DNA from: Pantoea sp.
Lineage (GTDB): Bacteria > Pseudomonadota > Gammaproteobacteria > Enterobacterales > Enterobacteriaceae
Assembly (NCBI RefSeq): GCF_028283705.1
Contig: NZ_JAPWKD010000010.1
Span: forward strand, 1-64,000
DNA length: 64,000 nucleotides
Reading direction: 5' to 3'
Part shown: in pieces, positions 34,873 to 44,134 of the stretch
Layout: every line of letters begins with the position of its first letter
Numbering within the stretch: the stretch's first letter is position 1
Translations under genes and position numbers: made by a program
Notes under the pieces: generated by a model
Database searches by the model: none
What the model saw: only the letters and a program-made list of their open reading frames with translations
What the model was told of the DNA's origin: nothing

Positions 34873-35942
34873 CTATGTCAAGAGCGGGCGATTGGCATAA
34901 GCGAGGTCCGATAAAATCAATGGATAGAGTTCACGGACAATGTAGCGTTTTAGGCATCTAAGGATCTCTTTGGTCGACAGCCCTTCACCAGTCCGTCTGT
35001 CAACATAGATTCTTGTGCGCGGATCGCTACGCATACGCACAAGGGCAATTGTCCACAGGGCGTTGTTTGCTTCACGTGACCCGCCACGGTTTAATCTGTG
35101 TCTGACTGTTTTTCCTGATGATGCTGGTAACGGATTTACGCCACAGAGCGATGCCAGAGCCGCTTCATTTTTTAAACGTTCGGGGTTATCACCTGCAACA
35201 GCCAGCAGTGTTGCAGCGGTCTGTGGTCCTACCCCAAACTGGCTACGGAGGTTACTGGCATATTTGCGAGTCAGTTTATTCAATGATTCGTCCAGTTCAT
35301 TCAGTTCTTCAGTCACAGACATCCATCGTTTTGCAAGGCTTCGAAGCGTGCCACACAGGGCTATCCGCAATGGAGAGTGCTCTGACACTTCGCTGTTAAT
35401 GCAGGCGACTACGCATTCGTGCGGTTTCGATTTCCATAGTTTGTCGCGAACATCCTGTGGGGCACTAACCAGCAACGCACGAAGCTGATTAATCGCCTGC
35501 GTGCGGGCTTTTACTGCGCTGCGTCGGCAACACTGATAATTCGGAGAGCTTCACACGCGCCGGACTGCATTTTTGGTATGGCCTTGCTGCTCCCAAAAAG
35601 AACTGTCCGGGCAGCATTTACTGCATCCAGGGGATCTGACTTCCCTGCAAGGCGACGTTTTGAGCGATCTGGCCGGTTAACTTCAATCACATAGATTCCA
35701 TTCTTAATGAGATAACATGTTAATGCTGCACCATAAGTACCAGTTCCTTCGATGCCTGCTCGTTCGAGGATTCCTAAAGAACGTGCCCAGTCAAGTAGTT
35801 CCAGATAACCAGCTTGATTTGTTTGAATAATGTGAGTTCCAAGCAGTTTACCTGCCTGACTGATAACAGCACCGACATGAATATCAAGGTGTGTATCGAC
35901 ACCCAAGATCACGCTTTCATAAGATTGGTGGTCGTTTTGCAT
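34873..35942 (-). pseudogene. IS110-family transposase, frameshifted
   Basis: The N-terminal RuvC-like DEDD domain (SVILGVDTHLDIHVGAVI, IEGTGTYGAAL, DPLDAVNAA) and the C-terminal Tnp_IS110 Ser domain (GVGPQTAATLLAVAGDNPERL, ASLCGVNPLPASSGKT, HRLNRGGSREANNAL) lie in different frames. One missing base near 35520-35525 breaks them: GTTGCCGACGC instead of a frame reading ARRSAVKARTQA. The element is therefore inactive unless frameshifting occurs. The non-coding stretch upstream (35943-36178) is where an IS110 bridge RNA would be encoded. It separates the stress genes from the sugar cassette. Confidence 0.88.
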
Positions 35943-36178
35943 GGTTTGCCCCCAGATATTGGTAGCACAACCATCCCCACCGCAGGACAGGACACTCGGG
36001 ATGCAGCACAAAGCTACTATCAGGTCACAAACGCTGGACCCGGTTATGCCCGGGAAATACCAGAATCAGACGACAGGTCAACACAAAGGCATCTGAGCCA
36101 ATCCCAGCACGGGTCAGTCCGATCCGGTATTTGAAAGTATATTAGAATGAGTGTCCCAACAATACGGGATAATCCAGA
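35943..36178. other. non-coding left end of the IS110 element and boundary to the DeoR gene
   Basis: No gene. In IS110-family elements this region upstream of the transposase encodes the bridge RNA. A dyad is not obvious by eye. Confidence 0.35.
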
Positions 36179-36943
36179 TTAAACCTTTACAATGGTCAGT
36201 CGGTCGCCGTATTGAGTACGCTGTTTAACGGGATGCATATCATCGGTAATGATCATATCGATTTCATCCAAATCGCAAACATAGGACAATGCGCGATATC
36301 CAATTTTGCTGCTATCAGCCAGAACCACAGTTTTTTCCGCTGCATGAATCATTGCCTGCTTAACCGGAATTTCAACGGTGTTGATGTTGGTCAGGCCACG
36401 TTCATGATGGACTCCTTCGGCACCAAGGAATGCCCAGTCAACATGCATGCTATTAATTTTGCTGATGGTATCCTGGCCGACTAACGTATAGACGTTTTCC
36501 AGCATCAGGCCACCTGCAACATGCAAAGTGATTCCGGGATAATGGCTAAGTGTAAAGGCTGTATTGATATCATTAGTCAACACCGTGAGATTCTTCTTTT
36601 CCTTCAGCGCCAGTGCCAGTTCAAATACGCTGGACCCATTGTCCAGAATTAGCGACTGACCATCCTGAACCAGACTGGCAGCGTGATGCGCAATAGCGCT
36701 TTTCGCTTCACCGTTCATCTGCCGTCGGACGCTATAAGGAGAATCTGCATGCGCTGCGGAACCTACGACAGGTAACAATCCGCCATGAGTTCGCATCACC
36801 TGCCCGCTTTGCTCCAGCCGTGACAAATCCCGGCGAATTGTAGAACTGTCCACACCGAACTGGGCCGATAGTTCGCTGGCGTTGAGATACCCTTTCTCAT
36901 TAATCATTGCAAGGATCTGTTTACGTCGTTCCGTAGCTGACAC
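36179..36943 (-). CDS. DeoR-family transcriptional regulator of the sugar cassette
   Basis: 254 aa. The N-terminal winged HTH is ERRKQILAMINEKGYLNASELSAQFGVDSSTIRRDL. The C-terminal sugar-phosphate sensor (DeoRC) follows with ILDNGSSVFELALAL, LTVLTNDINTAFTL and ADSSKIG. It likely represses the divergent operon at 37132-43254 until a sugar phosphate releases it. Two palindromes in the 188-bp intergenic region are candidate operators. Length is normal. Confidence 0.92.
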   Translation of the reverse strand: MSATERRKQILAMINEKGYLNASELSAQFGVDSSTIRRDLSRLEQSGQVMRTHGGLLPVVGSAAHADSPYSVRRQMNGEAKSAIAHHAASLVQDGQSLILDNGSSVFELALALKEKKNLTVLTNDINTAFTLSHYPGITLHVAGGLMLENVYTLVGQDTISKINSMHVDWAFLGAEGVHHERGLTNINTVEIPVKQAMIHAAEKTVVLADSSKIGYRALSYVCDLDEIDMIITDDMHPVKQRTQYGDRLTIVKV

Positions 36944-36958
36944 AGACTTACCTCATAA

Positions 36959-36978
36959 TTTGCACGAATTCGGGCAAA
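36959..36978. promoter_or_regulatory. candidate DeoR operator 1
   Basis: TTTGCACGAATTCGGGCAAA, a near-perfect 20-bp palindrome 16 bp before the regulator's start codon. It shares the CACGA..TCG core with operator 2, suggesting autoregulation. Confidence 0.55.
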
Positions 36979-37069
36979 TATTATCTTTTTTTTCAAATCA
37001 CGTCACCTTATACACGTATAAATTTGTTCATAAAATTCATCCCATAACTTTTTCACATGATATCGCGCA

Positions 37070-37097
37070 TTGACCGCACGATTTCGTGTAATGTATT
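37070..37097 (+). promoter_or_regulatory. promoter of the sugar operon with internal operator 2
   Basis: TTGACC (37070-37075) and TGTATT (37092-37097), 16 bp apart. The spacer holds the palindrome CACGA-TT-TCGTG (37077-37088), so a bound repressor would block RNA polymerase. Confidence 0.55.
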
Positions 37098-37131
37098 TTG
37101 ATGGCTATCTAACACACATAGGAAAATTTCG

Positions 37132-38151
37132 ATGATTACCCGCAGTGAATATGAGAAGGATATTTTGCAGCAACCCAATGCGCTCAGTGAACAGTTGCAC
37201 TATTCACTGCCTGCCGAATTAAGCGAGCTGGATGTACGAAGCTATGAACGCATTGTGCTGGCTGGGATGGGGTCGTCTGACTATGCATTAATCCCGATTG
37301 AGCGTCGGTTAATCGAACTTGGACTGCCCGTCTGGCGTATTGATGCAGGTCGACTGCTCGATATGCCCGCACTGGTCACTGAAAACACGCTGCTGTGGAT
37401 GACCTCACAATCGGGTATGAGTGGAGAAGTGGTTCGTTTGCTCGACTGCATCTGCCAACCACGCACCTTAATTGGGGTGACTAACGATATCGACAGCACT
37501 CTTGCTCAACGTGCCGACATTTTGGTCGAGTTGCGCAGCGGCGAAGAAGCCACAGTGAGTGCCAAGAGCTATCTCAATACGCTGGTGGCCAGCTATCGAA
37601 TTCTTAATGTGCTGACGGGTGAAGCAGAACAGCCTTTGTTGGATCGGCTGTATAACTGCCTTGGTGACATCGCAACCTTGGTTACTGAAACAACATCGGC
37701 ACAATCGCTGGCTGATACCTTCTTCTGTCGCACTAAGCCAAGACTGGTAATGATCGGTATCGGGGCCGATGCTGCAACCGCGATGACTGGTGCGCTGATC
37801 ACCAAAGAGTCTTCCAAAGTCAGTGCTGAAGGTTTTATTGGTGGAGAATTCCGCCACGGTCCGATGGAGACTTCTGGTGAGCAAATGACTGCTCTGCTGT
37901 TTGGCGATGGTAGCGAACCCACTCTGATACAACTTTCACAGGATTTGAACAGTAATGGCACCCAGGTCATTACCGTTGGGCCATGTGCTTATCCCGGTAG
38001 TCAGTTGCTGACCACCCCCGGTGATGATGAGCTGGTACGGTTAATTTTTGCCATGCTCCATGTCCAGCAACTGACGGTCACGTTAGCACGCGGCAACGGT
38101 ATGGTCCCTGGTGAATTTCTTTACGGCAAAAAGATCACGGTAACGGTATGA
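37132..38151 (+). CDS. SIS-domain sugar-phosphate isomerase/deaminase (GlmS C-half/AgaS-like)
   Basis: 339 aa with two SIS domains. The first has VLAGMGSSDYALIPIERRL and WMTSQSGMSGEVVRLLD; the second has MIGIGADAATAMTGALITKESSKVSAEGF with FRHGPME, the motif of GlmS-like isomerase domains. It lacks the glutaminase domain, so it probably deaminates or isomerises an amino-sugar phosphate, or a glycated amine phosphate as in FrlB. It is the first gene of the operon, and its end overlaps the kinase start by four bases (ATGA). Confidence 0.85.
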   Translation: MITRSEYEKDILQQPNALSEQLHYSLPAELSELDVRSYERIVLAGMGSSDYALIPIERRLIELGLPVWRIDAGRLLDMPALVTENTLLWMTSQSGMSGEVVRLLDCICQPRTLIGVTNDIDSTLAQRADILVELRSGEEATVSAKSYLNTLVASYRILNVLTGEAEQPLLDRLYNCLGDIATLVTETTSAQSLADTFFCRTKPRLVMIGIGADAATAMTGALITKESSKVSAEGFIGGEFRHGPMETSGEQMTALLFGDGSEPTLIQLSQDLNSNGTQVITVGPCAYPGSQLLTTPGDDELVRLIFAMLHVQQLTVTLARGNGMVPGEFLYGKKITVTV

Positions 38152-39086
38152 GTGATAAACACCGCCCTCTGCGTGCTGGTATTGATATGGGCGGTACCGG
38201 GACGCGTTTGATACTGATCGACGGACTTCAGGAAGTCGCTGCGCTCACGCTACCCACAGCTGACTTTGCGGCACTGCCACAGCAGCAGCGCAGTGTAGCG
38301 CTGGTTGCTTACCTAAGGCAGATCTGTCCCGTAGACGGACACATTATCAGCCTGGGAATAGGAGCCAGCGGACCGGTTAATAACAAACACGGCGTAATTG
38401 AAAATGGGGATACGCTCGCTTGCTTCTCTCATTTTCCACTACTGGAAGAGATGCGACAGCAATTGCAGGTACCTGTCAGCATCGACAACGATGCGGTGAC
38501 GGCAGCTCTGGGCGAACTCCATGCCGGGGCGGGTACCGGTAGCAGTCGCATGTTGATGGTGACGCTGGGTACCGGTATCGGTGTGGCGATGCTCGATAAA
38601 GGGAAACCTTTACGTACTCATGATGGCCGTCATCCTGAAGCGGGCCATATACCTGTCTCTGGTGATTCAGATCGCTGCTATTGCGGTATTACCGGTTGCT
38701 GGGAGATGTCAGCATCACGCAGCTGGCTTCAGCAGGCATTAAAACCATTGCTGCCTGATCTTGAATGGCAACAGCTTAGTGTTGAGCTGTTACTCGAAAA
38801 AAGTGAGCAGAACAGCCAGTTAGCAGAACTATTCCGACAGTATGGCGAGCGCGTCGGTCGCGGCCTCTCTACCCTGCTGACTCTCTATGGTCCGGAGATC
38901 ACTGTTCTCAGTGGTAGTGCTGCAGGCCTGCTGCCGCTATTCCACAGTGGACTTCAGCATGCGCTTCAGCGCGCAGGTGGTTACGCATTACATCCAAATA
39001 TCGTGACTTCATCTCTCGGCGATTCGGCGGGATCGCTAGGAGCAGCTCTGCTGCCAACACTCGGGGAACCCGCTATGCATTATTAA
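38148..39086 (+). CDS. ROK-family sugar kinase
   Basis: 312 aa. The ATP-binding motif is GIDMGGTGTRLILID. IDNDAVTAALGELHAGAG carries the catalytic Asp, and the ROK zinc motif is present as CYCGITGCWE, after a substrate Glu-His (HPEAGHIP). It phosphorylates an imported hexose or amino sugar. Start overlaps the SIS gene (ATGA), so the two enzymes are translationally coupled, kinase and isomerase acting on successive intermediates. Confidence 0.9.
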   Translation: MSDKHRPLRAGIDMGGTGTRLILIDGLQEVAALTLPTADFAALPQQQRSVALVAYLRQICPVDGHIISLGIGASGPVNNKHGVIENGDTLACFSHFPLLEEMRQQLQVPVSIDNDAVTAALGELHAGAGTGSSRMLMVTLGTGIGVAMLDKGKPLRTHDGRHPEAGHIPVSGDSDRCYCGITGCWEMSASRSWLQQALKPLLPDLEWQQLSVELLLEKSEQNSQLAELFRQYGERVGRGLSTLLTLYGPEITVLSGSAAGLLPLFHSGLQHALQRAGGYALHPNIVTSSLGDSAGSLGAALLPTLGEPAMHY

Positions 39087-39163
39087 CAACTTATAACTGC
39101 ACAGCCATGTGTATGTGCAGCACTTTCACATAAGCCATTATCTCACCTGTATGGAGAGTCAGA

Positions 39164-40405
39164 ATGAAAAGACGAGTAACTTTGCAGCTCAGCAGCTGTC
39201 TTGTCACGCTGCTGATTTCCGGCTACGCCAGCGCAAAAACGGAACTGAGTGCACTTTTTATGTCGCAATCGGCTTATAGCGAGAGCGACATCCGCGCCAT
39301 GACTACCGATTATGAAAGGGCACATCCTGATGTACAGATCAACCTGGAGTTTGTTCCCTATGAAGCACTGCACGACAAAATAGTTGCAGCCCGTGGCGCC
39401 GGCAGCAACGGTTACGATGTCGTGTTATTTGATGATATGTGGCCAGCCGAGTTCAGCAAATTCAACATGCTGAAAGATGTTTCCAGCCATTTTACACCTG
39501 AGCTGAAAAACAAAATTTTTGCTGGTGCGCTGAACACTGTCACCTGGAAAGATAAGCAGTATGGTATGCCGTGGATCCTCGACACCAAATATCTCTATTA
39601 CAACAAGGCGATGTTGGAGAAAGCAGGTATTTCCACACCTCCACAAAGCTGGAAGCAAGTAATGGAGCAGTCACAGATCATCAAACAGAAAGGTATCGTC
39701 AAATATCCTCTGGTGTGGAGCTGGTCGCAGGCCGAGGCTCTGGTTTGTGATTACACGACTATGGTGTCGGCATTTAAAGGTGGGTTCAATGACAATGGCC
39801 GGCTCACTTTTACGGATCCCGGCGCGCTGAAGGCAATTACTTTTATGAAAGCGTCGCTTGATAAAGGAGTGACGAATCCAAACTCTAATGAATATCTGGA
39901 AGAGGATGTGCGAAAAGTCTTCTCCAACGGCGATGCAGCCTTCGCCCTGAACTGGACCTATATGTATAACTTGGCAAACGATCCAAAGAAGAGCAAAGTC
40001 GCCGGTGAAATCGGCATTATGCCTGCACCAGGTGATACTCCAGGCGAAGTGGCTTCAATGAATGGTTCTATGGGGTTAGGTGTCTCACAAACCAGCAGCC
40101 ATCCCGATCAGGCGTGGGATTATATTACTTATCTCACCTCGCAGCCGGTGCAAAACAAATATGCACGTCTGAGTCTACCTATCTGGAAATCCTCCTATCA
40201 GGATCCGGCGGTACGAAATGGTCAGGAAGCGCTGATTGATGCCGCAGACAAGGCTCTTGGAGTCATGCTGATGCGTCCAATTATTCCAGATTACTCCCGC
40301 CTCTCGAATATGCTACAGCAGCATCTGCAACAGATCCTGCAAGGTCAGGAAACGCCTGAAGCGGGTATGCAGGCTCTGACCAAAAGCGCTGCGCGACTGC
40401 GGTAA
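39164..40405 (+). CDS. ABC sugar transporter, periplasmic binding protein
   Basis: 413 aa with a signal peptide (RVTLQLSSCLVTLLISGYASA). Family 1 solute-binding fold: FVPYEALHDKIVAARGAGSNGYDVVLFDDMWPAEF, NTVTWKDKQYGMPWILDTKYLYYNKAML, and AFALNWTYMYNL. Resembles MalE/UgpB-type binders of oligosaccharides or polyols. It lies 77 bp after the kinase gene, with GGAGAGTC before ATG, giving room for higher expression. Confidence 0.92.
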   Translation: MKRRVTLQLSSCLVTLLISGYASAKTELSALFMSQSAYSESDIRAMTTDYERAHPDVQINLEFVPYEALHDKIVAARGAGSNGYDVVLFDDMWPAEFSKFNMLKDVSSHFTPELKNKIFAGALNTVTWKDKQYGMPWILDTKYLYYNKAMLEKAGISTPPQSWKQVMEQSQIIKQKGIVKYPLVWSWSQAEALVCDYTTMVSAFKGGFNDNGRLTFTDPGALKAITFMKASLDKGVTNPNSNEYLEEDVRKVFSNGDAAFALNWTYMYNLANDPKKSKVAGEIGIMPAPGDTPGEVASMNGSMGLGVSQTSSHPDQAWDYITYLTSQPVQNKYARLSLPIWKSSYQDPAVRNGQEALIDAADKALGVMLMRPIIPDYSRLSNMLQQHLQQILQGQETPEAGMQALTKSAARLR

Positions 40406-40414
40406 GGAAAAAAA

Positions 40415-41323
40415 ATGCTCAGTTTGCAACAACGTGAGCATCGTCAGGCATGGGTGCTGCTGGCACCCATGCTATTGATGATGTTTCTTCTTACTGCCTG
40501 GCCGCTGTTTCGTACTGTCTGGCTCAGCTTTACCGATGCGGCACTTATTGCCGGAAGCGGTGAGCCAAACTGGATTGGGCTGGATAATTATTTCTACGCG
40601 CTGACCGATCCGGATTTTGTCGCCGCAATAGGCCGCACACTTTGGTTTACCATTGCCTCAGTGCTGATTGAGGGGGTCTTGGGTGTGTTGGTCGCTCTGC
40701 TGCTTAATCAGCCATTTTATGGCCGTAACATGCTGAGAGTACTGGTCATTCTGCCATGGGCGCTGCCGACAATTGTGAATGCCATGATGTGGCGCCTCAA
40801 TTTCAACCCAGACTATGGCAGCGTCAATGCCCTGCTGACACAACTGGGGTTGCTTGATCACTATCGTAGCTGGTTGGGTTCTCCTGACTCAGCGCTCAAC
40901 ACTGTAATGCTGGCGGACATCTGGAAGAACTATCCTCTGGTGACTTTGCTGGTGTTGGCGGCGATGCAGTCAATCCCGGAAGATCTCTACGAGGCAGCAC
41001 GGCTTGATGGTGCTTCGGCATTTAGACGTTTCAACGCTATTACATTGCCTGCTATCGCCGGACCGCTCAGTGTGGCCCTCGTGCTGCGTACCATCGATGC
41101 CTTCAAGATCTTTGACATCATTTATGTGATGACGCGCGGTGGTCCGGTAGATAGTACCAAGACCCTGAGTTTCTTTGTTTATCAGGAATCGTTCAGCTAT
41201 CTGCGTGCGGGAAGCGGTGCCGCCTACGCTATCCTGATGACCTTGATGTGTAGCGTCCTTATTGCGCTGTATATGTTAATGCTGCTACGCCAGCGTCGCC
41301 GGAGTAAAGTCAGTGAAACGTAA
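40415..41323 (+). CDS. ABC sugar transporter permease (MalF-like)
   Basis: 302 aa, six membrane segments. The cytoplasmic EAA loop reads EDLYEAARLDGASAFRRFNAITLPAI, which contacts the ATPase. Starts 10 bp after the binding-protein gene and overlaps the next permease by 11 bases. Confidence 0.92.
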   Translation: MLSLQQREHRQAWVLLAPMLLMMFLLTAWPLFRTVWLSFTDAALIAGSGEPNWIGLDNYFYALTDPDFVAAIGRTLWFTIASVLIEGVLGVLVALLLNQPFYGRNMLRVLVILPWALPTIVNAMMWRLNFNPDYGSVNALLTQLGLLDHYRSWLGSPDSALNTVMLADIWKNYPLVTLLVLAAMQSIPEDLYEAARLDGASAFRRFNAITLPAIAGPLSVALVLRTIDAFKIFDIIYVMTRGGPVDSTKTLSFFVYQESFSYLRAGSGAAYAILMTLMCSVLIALYMLMLLRQRRRSKVSET

Positions 41324-42152
41324 AATTCGTCTCATCCCGCGCTATTTAGCCGCACTGCTGGTAGCGCTGTCGATACTCACGCCCATGATCTGGCTATTTC
41401 TGATGAGTGTGAGCTCGACGGCAGATCTGACCCGAATCCCCCTGGAGTGGCTTCCTCGCCAGTGGGACTTCTCCCGCTACGTCCGTCTGGTATCGCTTGC
41501 TCCTGGACAACCGGGTGAATTGTTCTTGCATGCATTGTTAAACAGCCTACTGGTTGCATGTGGCGCAACACTGGTATCACTGATGCTGGCAATCCCTGCT
41601 GCGTTTAGTTTTTCACGTTACCCCGGTCGCGATGGTTGGTTATTCGCAAGTCTCGCCATCTATATGGTGCCGCCGGTTGCGTTTGTGCTGCCTCTTTACT
41701 TTGTGCTGCAACAACTCAACCTGCTGAATACTCACCTTGGGCTGATTCTGGTCTATTGTTCGCTGATCCTGCCCTTTTTGACATGGATGCTCAAAAACCA
41801 GTTCGACACGCTTCCTCAGGATATTGAACAGGCGGCACGGTTGGATGGTCTGCGCTTCTGGCAGGTATTGCTGCGTATCACGCTACCGCTGGCGAAGCCA
41901 GTACTGGGTGCTTCAGCACTATTTGGCTGGTTACTGGCATGGGATGAGTTTTTTTACGCGCTTCTTTATACCAGTAATATTGAAGCACAAACCCTGCCGG
42001 TAACGATTGCCGGCTTTACCGCCGGGCGTGCAACTGACGATGGTTTAATCGCGGCAGTCGGAATACTTGCTTCGTTACCGCCTCTTCTTATCGCTATCTG
42101 GTTACAAAAGTCATTAGTGAGTGGTCTCGCCAGCGGCGGGAGCAAGGGTTAG
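41313..42152 (+). CDS. ABC sugar transporter permease (MalG-like)
   Basis: 279 aa. The EAA loop is QDIEQAARLDGLRFWQVLLRITLPLAKP, typical of the second permease of CUT1 importers. N-terminal membrane segment ALLVALSILTPMIWLFLMS. Overlaps the preceding permease by 11 bases and is followed after 25 bp by the ATPase gene. Confidence 0.92.
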   Translation: MKRKIRLIPRYLAALLVALSILTPMIWLFLMSVSSTADLTRIPLEWLPRQWDFSRYVRLVSLAPGQPGELFLHALLNSLLVACGATLVSLMLAIPAAFSFSRYPGRDGWLFASLAIYMVPPVAFVLPLYFVLQQLNLLNTHLGLILVYCSLILPFLTWMLKNQFDTLPQDIEQAARLDGLRFWQVLLRITLPLAKPVLGASALFGWLLAWDEFFYALLYTSNIEAQTLPVTIAGFTAGRATDDGLIAAVGILASLPPLLIAIWLQKSLVSGLASGGSKG

Positions 42153-42177
42153 CAATCCATTTCTGGAATCAATAATT

Positions 42178-43254
42178 ATGGCAAGCATTGAACTGGTAAA
42201 AGTTTCTCGCCGTTATGGCAAACAGGTGGTATTGCAGCCGCTGGACCTGACCATCCCTGACGGGAGTTTTACGGTATTAGTTGGGCCATCAGGCTGTGGC
42301 AAGTCGACACTGCTGCGTTTGCTGGCAGGTCTGGATGCAGTTTCAGATGGGGACATCCTACTAAATAATAAACAAATTAATGATCTTGACCCTGCCGACC
42401 GTGATATCGCTATGGTGTTTCAAAGCTATGCACTTTATCCACACCTGACGGTGGCGGAGAACCTGGCATTTCATATGCAAGTACGCAAAGTTAAACGCGA
42501 AAAACAACAAGAGAAAATTTCCCGGATTGCAGCCATACTCGGCATCGACAAACTGTTAACGCGCTACCCCCGCGCGCTATCTGGCGGCCAGCGCCAGCGT
42601 GTAGCAATGGGGAGAGCGATGGTTCGCAATCCGCAGGTTTTTCTCTTTGATGAGCCCCTTTCCAATCTGGACGCTCAGCTAAGAATGGAATTACGCGCCG
42701 AAATAAAATCACTGCATCAACGTTTCGGAACCACCATGGTCTATGTGACCCATGATCAGGTAGAAGCTATGACGTTAGCTGACCAGATTGTGGTAATGCG
42801 GGAAGGTGTTATTGTCCAGCAAGGGAATCCTCTGGAGATTTATGATCGCCCGGCCAATACCTTCGTCGCGCGATTTATTGGTTCCCCTCCTATGAATTTG
42901 CTAGATAGCCAACTCACTACCCGGGACAGTGTACCTGGCGTCTCCTGCGGTGATTTCTGGCTCCCTTTACCTGACGAATGGCATCATGCAGCATTACATC
43001 AGTGTGATAAAAAAGTCACTCTCGGTGTTCGCCCACATAACTTTTTAATTGACGAGAAGTCAGGAAGTCCAGCGATGGTCAGATTGGTGGAGATTACAGG
43101 CGAATCAAGTTTGCTACATCTTGACTGGCAAGGGTTTCCACTGCATGTGCAGGTGAGCAGCCGGGTTCTGGCTCAGCCGGGTGACAGACTGTTGTTGAGT
43201 ATCGACACCAAACATCTGCATTTATTTGATAAAACCAGCGGTGCACGGCTGTAA
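42178..43254 (+). CDS. ABC sugar transporter ATP-binding protein (MsmK/UgpC-like)
   Basis: 358 aa. Walker A GPSGCGKST, Q-loop FQSYALYPHLTV, signature LSGGQRQRVAMGRAM, Walker B VFLFDEPLSNLD, switch His in YVTHDQVEAMTLAD, then the C-terminal TOBE regulatory domain (GVRPHNFLI). Start at ATG 42178 (MASIELVKVSRRYG), because the frame back to 42121 lies in the permease gene. Last gene of the cassette. No glycosidase or extra enzyme is included, so substrate processing must rely on the SIS and ROK enzymes or host enzymes. Confidence 0.94.
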   Translation: MASIELVKVSRRYGKQVVLQPLDLTIPDGSFTVLVGPSGCGKSTLLRLLAGLDAVSDGDILLNNKQINDLDPADRDIAMVFQSYALYPHLTVAENLAFHMQVRKVKREKQQEKISRIAAILGIDKLLTRYPRALSGGQRQRVAMGRAMVRNPQVFLFDEPLSNLDAQLRMELRAEIKSLHQRFGTTMVYVTHDQVEAMTLADQIVVMREGVIVQQGNPLEIYDRPANTFVARFIGSPPMNLLDSQLTTRDSVPGVSCGDFWLPLPDEWHHAALHQCDKKVTLGVRPHNFLIDEKSGSPAMVRLVEITGESSLLHLDWQGFPLHVQVSSRVLAQPGDRLLLSIDTKHLHLFDKTSGARL

Positions 43255-44134
43255 TAGTCGCTAATCACGACGAAATGATGCCTGATTTATTCACTCCCCG
43301 CCGGTGTTTAAGGATGCCGGTGGGTTCGAGCTAAACGCCGCATATTGATGCATATTCCGGGTTTGAATTTTTATTGCCTGAAAGTTGTCATTCTTGTTGA
43401 ATCGACAAGAAATAGATCGCTATTAAGTTTGACATACATCCACTAACATCTCATCTTAGCCCGACACTCTGGTGAGCCGATTTTGTCATGCTTGCGATGT
43501 GGAATCTGTGATTCAAAGGATGTTGCCTATTCCATGATAATATTTTCGTGGAGGGGAACGGATGTGAATATGGGTGATTCAGTTGTGCTCCTGCTGTAAT
43601 GTACTCAGTAGCGTTTTCATTTTATTCATCTAATATCCCGTAACTTTCTCAGATCCCAGCGTTCTGTCAAAAACCTCCTGCGGAGTGAATGTAAGCCCAC
43701 TTATGAAACGCTGGTGATATTTTCATGACCAACATCGAGCGCCGCTCAGTTCTTATGAAAGAAAACCGGGCAAGCGTCCGGTTCTGCTTCAATAATTAGC
43801 ATCTTGCAGTTTACGCCACAGAAAACTGTTTCTGTACGGCTAAACCGGTACGGCGGAAAGCACGCCTTTTTCATCAGACAGGTGCGCATGCTGAGACGGG
43901 ATCATCAGCCCGACTTCATTAAGATTAAGCCAGAAAAGATCATTTATCATAAAGATCAATATTCCACAAACCAGGCCAATTTGTCTGTACTTAAAAGAAA
44001 ATGAGTGAGCTATTATTCCTATAACAGGATTTTCATATTACTAATCCCCATCATCTAAACGAGACCGCCGAAAAGAGTTGCGTTCTAAATACTCATCTTC
44101 AATTTTTCGCAACTCCTAAGGACCTAAGACGCCG
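43255..44134. other. 880-bp non-coding region after the sugar cassette
   Basis: No credible gene. The dyad CCGCCGG...CCGGTGG (about 43298-43322) may terminate the cassette. A second hairpin AACCGG-gcaagcgt-CCGGTT is at about 43762-43781. Open frames (43804-44004) lack ribosome-binding sites. It probably contains worn plasmid or island DNA. Confidence 0.45.
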
